The notes under the pieces: generated by a model
Databases searched by the model: none
What the model was told of the DNA's origin: nothing
The model's input: only the letters and a program-made list of their open reading frames with translations
Made by a program: the position numbers and the translations under genes
Source of the DNA: DATLGB01 sp035540675
Lineage (GTDB): Bacteria > Actinomycetota > Thermoleophilia > Solirubrobacterales > Solirubrobacteraceae
Direction: 5' to 3'
Assembly (NCBI GenBank): GCA_035540675.1
Contig: DATLGB010000158.1
Location: forward strand, 1-16,658
DNA: 16,658 nt
Shown here: in pieces, positions 12,673 to 16,658 of the stretch
Numbering within the stretch: the first letter of the stretch is position 1
Layout: each line of letters opens with the position of its first letter

Positions 12673-13451
12673 TGGCGATCGAGGATCCGGCCGAGCAGGA
12701 CGTACCGCCGGGGGCGCCCGCCGAGCCGGACCGCAACCGCGGCGGCAAGGCGCTGACGATCGGCGCCGTCTGCAAGGCGCTCGCCCAGGAGTTCCCCGAC
12801 ATCTCGATCTCGAAGATCCGCTACCTCGAGGACCAGAAGCTGCTCCAGCCGCGCCGCACCGCCGGGGGCTACCGGCTGTACTCGTCGGCGGACGTGACCC
12901 GGCTGCGGACGATCCTGCGCCTGCAGCGCGACGAGTTCCTGCCGCTGCGCGTCATCCGCCAGGAGCTCGCGCGCGGCCGCTCCGAGGAGGAGGCGGCGCC
13001 CGCGCCGGAGCGCCGGTCGGCGGCGGTGCCGCGCCGCGCCGGCGTCTCGGTGCGCGAGCAGGGAGCCCTGACGACGCTCGAGGAGATGCTCGAGACGACC
13101 GGCGCGAGCCCCGCGCTGGTCAAGGAGCTCGAGGACTTCGGGCTGATCGGCGCCCAGACGCGCCCGGGCGGCTCGGCGCGGTTGTACGACGACACCGACC
13201 GCGAGATCGTGCGCGCGTGCGCCGAGCTGGCGCGGTTCGGCGTCGGCGGGCGCAACCTGCGGGTGTTCAAGACCTCGGCCGACCGCGAGTCGCAGCTGCT
13301 CCAGCAGATCCTGGCCCCGTCGCTGCGCTCCCGCAACCCGGATCGCCGGCGCGAGGCGGTCGACGCGCTGGAGAACCTGGCGGCCGTCGCCTCCCACCTC
13401 AAGCACCTGCTGCTCGTGCGCGATCTGCGCCGGATCGTGAGGTCGACGTGA
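12672..13451 (+). CDS. MerR-family transcriptional regulator, Rv1828/FtsR-like
   Basis: This 259-residue protein has an acidic, Pro-rich N-terminus (1-25), then a MerR winged helix-turn-helix (about 28-100) with LTIGAVCKALAQEFPDIS, KIRYLEDQKLL and RRTAGGYRLYSSADVTRL. Instead of a metal- or drug-binding domain it ends in a helical C-terminal domain (about 140-259) containing LVKELEDFGLI, ARLYDDTDREIVRAC and LRVFKTSADRE, as in Rv1828 and corynebacterial FtsR. FtsR activates ftsZ expression, so a cell-division or growth-control role is plausible but not shown. Second helix-turn-helix-like features in the C-terminal half (tetrapeptide GGSARLYD resembling GGYRLY) suggest a duplicated winged fold. 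The start ATG overlaps the FHA gene stop; the end overlaps apt as GTGA. Confidence 0.85.
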   Translation: MAIEDPAEQDVPPGAPAEPDRNRGGKALTIGAVCKALAQEFPDISISKIRYLEDQKLLQPRRTAGGYRLYSSADVTRLRTILRLQRDEFLPLRVIRQELARGRSEEEAAPAPERRSAAVPRRAGVSVREQGALTTLEEMLETTGASPALVKELEDFGLIGAQTRPGGSARLYDDTDREIVRACAELARFGVGGRNLRVFKTSADRESQLLQQILAPSLRSRNPDRRREAVDALENLAAVASHLKHLLLVRDLRRIVRST

Positions 13452-13984
13452 CCGAGCTGGCGCCGCTGCTGCGCGAGCGCATCCGCGACATCCCCGACTA
13501 CCCGAAGCCGGGGATCATGTTCCGCGACATCACCCCGCTGCTGCTGGACCCGCGCGCGCTCGACGCGGCGGTCGCCGCGCTCGCCGAGTGGGCGGCTCCG
13601 CGCGACGTCGATCTCGTGGTGGCGGCCGAGGCGCGCGGCTTCATCCTCGGCGGCGCCCTCGCCCGCGAGCTCGGCGCGGGCTTCGTCCCCGCGCGCAAGC
13701 CGGGCAAGCTGCCCCACGACACGGTCTCGGCCGAGTACATCCTCGAGTACGGCGTCGACGCCCTCGAGATGCACGCCGACGCGCTGGCCCACGGCGCCCG
13801 GGTGCTCGTCCACGACGACCTGCTGGCCACCGGCGGCACGGCGCGCGCGCTGTGCGACCTCGTGGAGAGCCGCGGCGCCGACGTCGTCGGCTGCGGCTTC
13901 GTCGTCGAGCTCGAGTTCCTCGCCGGCCGCGAGCGGCTCGAGGGGTTCGACGTGCACGCGCTCGTCGGCTACGACGGCGAGTGA
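13448..13984 (+). CDS. apt: Adenine phosphoribosyltransferase
   Basis: This 178-residue cytoplasmic salvage enzyme converts adenine plus PRPP to AMP and pyrophosphate. The GTG at 13448 overlaps the MerR gene stop as GTGA. Diagnostic segments are RIRDIPDYPKPGIMFRDITP (11-30), typical of bacterial Apt, VAAEARGFILG (58-68), PARKPGKLPHDTVSAEY (81-97), and the PRPP-binding loop VLVHDDLLATGGTA (119-132). Length agrees with the family. In many bacteria apt lies near relA or secDF; here it is in the FHA-MerR operon, so its expression is probably tied to those regulators and to the two genes after it. The next gene starts 4 bases after the stop. Confidence 0.95.
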   Translation: MTELAPLLRERIRDIPDYPKPGIMFRDITPLLLDPRALDAAVAALAEWAAPRDVDLVVAAEARGFILGGALARELGAGFVPARKPGKLPHDTVSAEYILEYGVDALEMHADALAHGARVLVHDDLLATGGTARALCDLVESRGADVVGCGFVVELEFLAGRERLEGFDVHALVGYDGE

Positions 13985-13988
13985 GCGG

Positions 13989-14432
13989 ATGGTCACCCGC
14001 CGCTCCCGCGTGATCGCCGCGCCGGTCGAGGACGTGTGGCGCCTCGTCGCCGACCCGTACGCCATGCCGCGCTGGTGGCCGAACGCCGCGCGCGTGGAGG
14101 GCGTCCGCGGCGACGGCTGGACGACCGTGCTGGCCAACGCCCGTTCCGGGCGCTCGGTGCGCACCGACTGGCGGCTGGACACCTCGCGCAAGCCGAGCCG
14201 GCGGCGGTGGTCGCAGGAGCTCGACGGCACGGCGTTCGCTCGCCTGTTCGCGCGCAACTCGGTCGAAGTGGAGCTCGAGCCGGCCGACGCCGGGACGCGG
14301 CTGACGCTGGCCTTCCACCAGGAGCTGCGCGGCTGGGCGCGGCTGGCGCCGTTCGTGATCCGCCGCGGGATGCGCCGGCAGCTGCGCGCCGCGCTGGAGG
14401 GGGCGGCGCGCGCGCTGGAGCCCGGCGCGTGA
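13989..14432 (+). CDS. SRPBCC (START/Bet v1-like) domain protein
   Basis: This 147-residue protein starts at the ATG at 13989, four bases after apt. It shows the SRPBCC N-terminal pattern: a strand with RRSRVIAAPVEDVWRLVADPYAMPRWWP, where the AP-x2-x-VW motif and Trp pair are typical, then beta strands such as TRTDWRL-type and VEVELEP, TRLTLAFHQEL, and a long C-terminal helix (about 115-145) rich in Arg and Ala. These small helix-grip proteins bind hydrophobic ligands in a cytoplasmic cavity. It is not possible to say which ligand. The stop overlaps the start of the AgpS-like gene as GTGA, which hints at a lipid-related partner role; that is inference only. Confidence 0.8.
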   Translation: MVTRRSRVIAAPVEDVWRLVADPYAMPRWWPNAARVEGVRGDGWTTVLANARSGRSVRTDWRLDTSRKPSRRRWSQELDGTAFARLFARNSVEVELEPADAGTRLTLAFHQELRGWARLAPFVIRRGMRRQLRAALEGAARALEPGA

Positions 14433-16054
14433 CGCGCGAGCAGGTCTTCTGGGGCTGGGGCGAGCCGGGCGCCGGTCCCGTCATGCCCGCGCACGCCGAG
14501 GCGTGGCTGCGCGAGCAGGTCGGGGTTCCCGGCGGCGTCGTCTCGCAGCCGGTGGCGCTCGAGGACGTCCGCCTGCGCGAGCCCGCGCTGCCGGCGGGGC
14601 TGCGCGAGCGGCTGGTGGAGATCGCCGGCGCCGGCGGCGTCCGCGACGACCGCGAGATCCGCGTCCTGCGGGCGGCCGGCAAGTCGTACCTCGACCTGCT
14701 GGCACAGCGCGCCGGGGCCTGCGAGGACGCGCCCGACGCCGTCGTCGAGCCGGCGTCGCACGAGCAGGTGCTGGCGGTGCTGCAGGCGTGCAACGACGCG
14801 GGCGTCGCGGTCGTGCCGTTCGGCGGCGGGACGTCGGTGGTCGGGGGCGTGGCGCCGGCGCGGGGGCGCTGGGAGGCGCTCGTCTCGCTCGACCTCGGGC
14901 GCATGGACGCCCTGGTGGAGGTCGACCGCCGCTCGCTGATCGCGCGCCTGCAGCCGGGCCTGCGGCTGCCCGAGGCCGACCACCGCCTCGCGGCCCACGG
15001 CCTGACGCTGGGGCACTTCCCGCAGTCGTACGAGTGGGCGACGGTCGGCGGCTGCGTGGCGGCCCGCTCGGCCGGGCAGGCGTCGTCGGGCTTCGGGCGC
15101 ATCGACGCCAACCTCGTGGCGGCGCGGGCGGCGACGCCGCTGGGGGATTGGGCGACGCTCCCGGTGCCGGCCAGCGCGGCCGGGCCGTCCCTGCGGCAGC
15201 TGCTGGCCGGCTCGGAGGGGGCGCTGGGGGTGCTGACGGAGGTGACGCTGCGGGTGCGGCCGCTCCCGGCCGAGCGGCGCTACGAGGGCTGGTTCCTGCG
15301 CTCGTTCGGCGAGGGCTGGGAGGTGCTGCGCGCGCTGGCGCAGGACGGGCTGGCGCCGGACGTCGCGCGCCTGTCCGACGAGCCCGAGACGCGCATGAGC
15401 CTCGCGCTGGCCGGGCGCCACGGCGTCAAGGGCCTGCTCGGCGCCGCCGTCCTGCGCGCGCGCGGCTTCGCGGACGGCTGCCTGCTGATCTGCGGCTGGG
15501 AGGGCACGGCGGACGCGCGGCGGGGCGAGGCGGCGCGGCGGCTGCGCGCGGCGGGCGCCATGGCCGCGGGCCGCTCGCCCGGGGAAGCGTGGCTGCGCGC
15601 GCGCTACGCCGGGCCGCACCTGCGCGACGACCTGCTCGACCGGGGCGTCCTGGTCGAGACGCTGGAGACCGCTGCGACCTGGACCGGCCTCGGCGACCTG
15701 TACCGCGCGGTGCGCGACGCGCTGGCGGGGGCGCTGCCCGGCGCGCACGTCGCCTGCCACGTCTCCCACGTCTACGCGACCGGCGCCTCGCTGTACTTCA
15801 CGGTGCTCGCCGCCCAGGACCGCGACGACCCGGCCGGGCAGTGGCGGCGCGCGAAGGACGCCGCCTGCGCCGCCATCGTGGGCGCCGGCGGGACGCTGTC
15901 GCACCACCACGCGATCGGGCGCGACCACGCGCCGTGGCTGGCGGAGGAGGTCGGCGCGCTCGGCCTCGAGGTGCTGCGGGCGGTCAAGGAGCGCGTCGAC
16001 CCGGCCGGGATCCTCAATCCCGGGAAGCTGCTGCCGGCGGCTGCGGCCGGTTAG
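14429..16054 (+). CDS. FAD-binding alkyldihydroxyacetonephosphate-synthase-like enzyme (AgpS-like)
   Basis: This protein has 541 residues from the GTG at 14429. It belongs to the VAO/PCMH-type FAD-linked oxidase fold, with FAD-binding loop PFGGGTSVVGG (130-140), HFPQSYEWATVGGCVAARSAGQ (197-218) and GSEGALGVLTEVTLRV (261-276). The C-terminal half has HVSHVYATGASLYFT, the histidine triplet HHH at 492-494 followed by AIGRDHAPW, and the terminal DPAGILNPGKLLP. This set matches alkyl-DHAP synthases and their actinobacterial relatives such as mycobacterial AgpS. The Tyr and His elements correspond to the catalytic region of AGPS. The AGPS reaction swaps the acyl chain of acyl-DHAP for a fatty alcohol, giving an ether lipid. 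Whether this homologue does so, or is a related glycolate/lactate-type oxidase, is open. It ends the operon and touches the convergent gene by 4 bases. Confidence 0.83.
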   Translation: MTREQVFWGWGEPGAGPVMPAHAEAWLREQVGVPGGVVSQPVALEDVRLREPALPAGLRERLVEIAGAGGVRDDREIRVLRAAGKSYLDLLAQRAGACEDAPDAVVEPASHEQVLAVLQACNDAGVAVVPFGGGTSVVGGVAPARGRWEALVSLDLGRMDALVEVDRRSLIARLQPGLRLPEADHRLAAHGLTLGHFPQSYEWATVGGCVAARSAGQASSGFGRIDANLVAARAATPLGDWATLPVPASAAGPSLRQLLAGSEGALGVLTEVTLRVRPLPAERRYEGWFLRSFGEGWEVLRALAQDGLAPDVARLSDEPETRMSLALAGRHGVKGLLGAAVLRARGFADGCLLICGWEGTADARRGEAARRLRAAGAMAAGRSPGEAWLRARYAGPHLRDDLLDRGVLVETLETAATWTGLGDLYRAVRDALAGALPGAHVACHVSHVYATGASLYFTVLAAQDRDDPAGQWRRAKDAACAAIVGAGGTLSHHHAIGRDHAPWLAEEVGALGLEVLRAVKERVDPAGILNPGKLLPAAAAG

Positions 16055-16658
16055 CCGCCGTCGGCCTGGCGGACGGAGCCCGAGAGGACGATCGGCCCCG
16101 GCTGCCTCGCGTCCGCGTTCGTCTCGCGGCTGACGACGACGTTGCGCGCGCTGGACAGCCAGCGCGGGAAGCGCTCGGCGTCCTCCTCGCGCGGGCCCGT
16201 GGTCCCGAGCTGGCCGTTCTCGCCGACGGGCGGGGCGTAGCCGAGGCGGCGCGGCCGGTCGCCGCCGGTCAGCCAGACCGCGTACGCCTGGCCCTCCGGC
16301 AGCTGCGGGACGTTCCTGCCCTCGACGGTGAAGCCGACGGCGTTGCCCTGGCCGACGTAGATCGTCACCGTGCCGCGTGCGCGGGGCGCCTCGTCGGTGC
16401 CGCGCAGCTCGATCTGGCCGAGCGGCTGGACGGTGGCGGTCGGCGTGGCGGTGGCGGTCGCGGTGGGCGACGGATCCGTGGCCGCGCGGTCGCCGTCGTC
16501 GCCGTCGCGCGTGACGAGCCAGACCACGAGCAGGGCGAGCAGGATCGCGAGGCCGCCGATCAGCAGCGCGCCGCCCAGCATCGACGAGCGGCGGCGGTCG
16601 CCGTCGGCCGGTGCGGCGGCGGCCTGCTTGCGCGCGGGGGCCTGCGGCCGGGTGGGGG
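16051..16658 (-). CDS. Membrane-anchored protein with RskA C-terminal-like extracellular domain, 5'-truncated
   Basis: The frame stays open to the right edge, so the N-terminus lies outside the window; an ATG at 16581 sits at the start of the membrane helix and is probably internal. Visible in order are a Pro/Ala/Arg-rich cytoplasmic tail, a helix MLGGALLIGGLAILLALLVV, an acidic spacer, a Thr/Ala/Pro linker (TATATATPTAT type), and an outer domain of about 120 residues. The latter has LPEGQAYAVWLTGG, RRLGYAPPV, NVVVSRETN and PGPIVLSG, which fit the C-terminal domain of anti-sigma-K (RskA) proteins. In RskA a cytoplasmic sigma-binding domain precedes the helix; the portion visible here is low-complexity, so anti-sigma function cannot be confirmed. 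It is convergent with the AgpS-like gene, overlapping it by 4 bases. Confidence 0.72.
   Translation of the reverse strand, partial: PTRPQAPARKQAAAAPADGDRRRSSMLGGALLIGGLAILLALLVVWLVTRDGDDGDRAATDPSPTATATATPTATVQPLGQIELRGTDEAPRARGTVTIYVGQGNAVGFTVEGRNVPQLPEGQAYAVWLTGGDRPRRLGYAPPVGENGQLGTTGPREEDAERFPRWLSSARNVVVSRETNADARQPGPIVLSGSVRQADGG

Noticed and set aside
12869..15928. Antisense open frame of 1019 codons across the MerR, apt, SRPBCC and AgpS-like genes
   Set aside because: It is Arg/Pro/Ala-rich with no recognisable domain and lies opposite four well-supported genes. Long open antisense frames are expected in DNA this GC-rich.
16400..16480. Repeated ggcggt/ggtggc units suggesting a tandem repeat
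   Set aside because: They encode the Thr/Ala/Pro linker of a membrane-anchored protein in frame and are imperfect; simple coding low complexity explains them.
1..16658. CRISPR array, tRNA or rRNA genes, insertion sequence ends, toxin-antitoxin or defence genes
   Set aside because: The gaps are all about 105 bases or shorter, show no spaced repeats or cloverleaf-like sequence, and no transposase, nuclease or defence-type protein appears among the supported genes.

Overview
The window looks like a chromosomal segment of a deep-branching, very GC-rich actinobacterium, most likely class Thermoleophilia (Solirubrobacterales: the Solirubrobacter, Conexibacter and Patulibacter kind). This rests on the strong G/C bias at third codon positions, frequent GTG starts, 4-base GTGA gene overlaps, a set of secreted clan GH-A hydrolase paralogues, a small single-motif RsiG-like protein of the type known from basal Actinobacteria, and a GarA-like/FtsR-like gene pair. 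The lineage is inference. Coding density is close to complete: no gap exceeds about 105 bases, and I see no tRNA, rRNA, CRISPR array or insertion sequence.

Left edge (1-1068, +): the 3' end of a membrane-anchored secreted protein of unknown function, then a pyridoxamine-phosphate-oxidase-like flavin/heme split-barrel protein.

Glycan island (1041-8156, mostly -): two secreted clan GH-A glycoside hydrolase-like proteins and a class I SAM methyltransferase form a tight minus-strand operon in which both junctions are GTGA overlaps. Divergent from it is an asparagine-synthase-like ATP-dependent ligase/amidotransferase. Convergent to that is a third secreted GH-A paralogue. The natural reading is export, modification or turnover of a surface polysaccharide. 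No substrate can be named from sequence.

Oxidative stress pair (8260-9559, -): a nitroreductase-family flavoprotein followed 13 bases later by a Mn-type superoxide dismutase with all four metal ligands. A strong hairpin lies downstream of the dismutase gene.

Housekeeping and regulatory block (9593-16054, +): proS, a PgsA-like CDP-alcohol phosphatidyltransferase, a small RsiG-like c-di-GMP-type anti-sigma protein, a zinc-ribbon/FHA protein clearly related to GarA/OdhI, a MerR-family regulator related to Rv1828/FtsR, apt, a SRPBCC-domain protein and an AgpS-like (alkyl-DHAP synthase) flavoenzyme. From the FHA gene onward junctions are overlapping or a few bases apart, so these five genes probably form one coupled operon. 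The order pgsA - (small gene) - FHA - MerR resembles the mycobacterial pgsA2...garA-Rv1828 neighbourhood. Phospholipid (PgsA) and possible ether-lipid (AgpS) enzymes bracket signalling genes for c-di-GMP, Ser/Thr-kinase/FHA and cell-division transcription.

Right edge (16051-16658, -): a membrane-anchored protein whose extracellular part resembles the C-terminal domain of RskA-type anti-sigma factors. Its N-terminus lies outside the window.

I see no clear-cut new defence or mobile system. The most notable items are the single-motif RsiG-like protein with a Gln-to-His change, the zinc-ribbon GarA variant, and the GH-A/methyltransferase/asparagine-synthase-like island.
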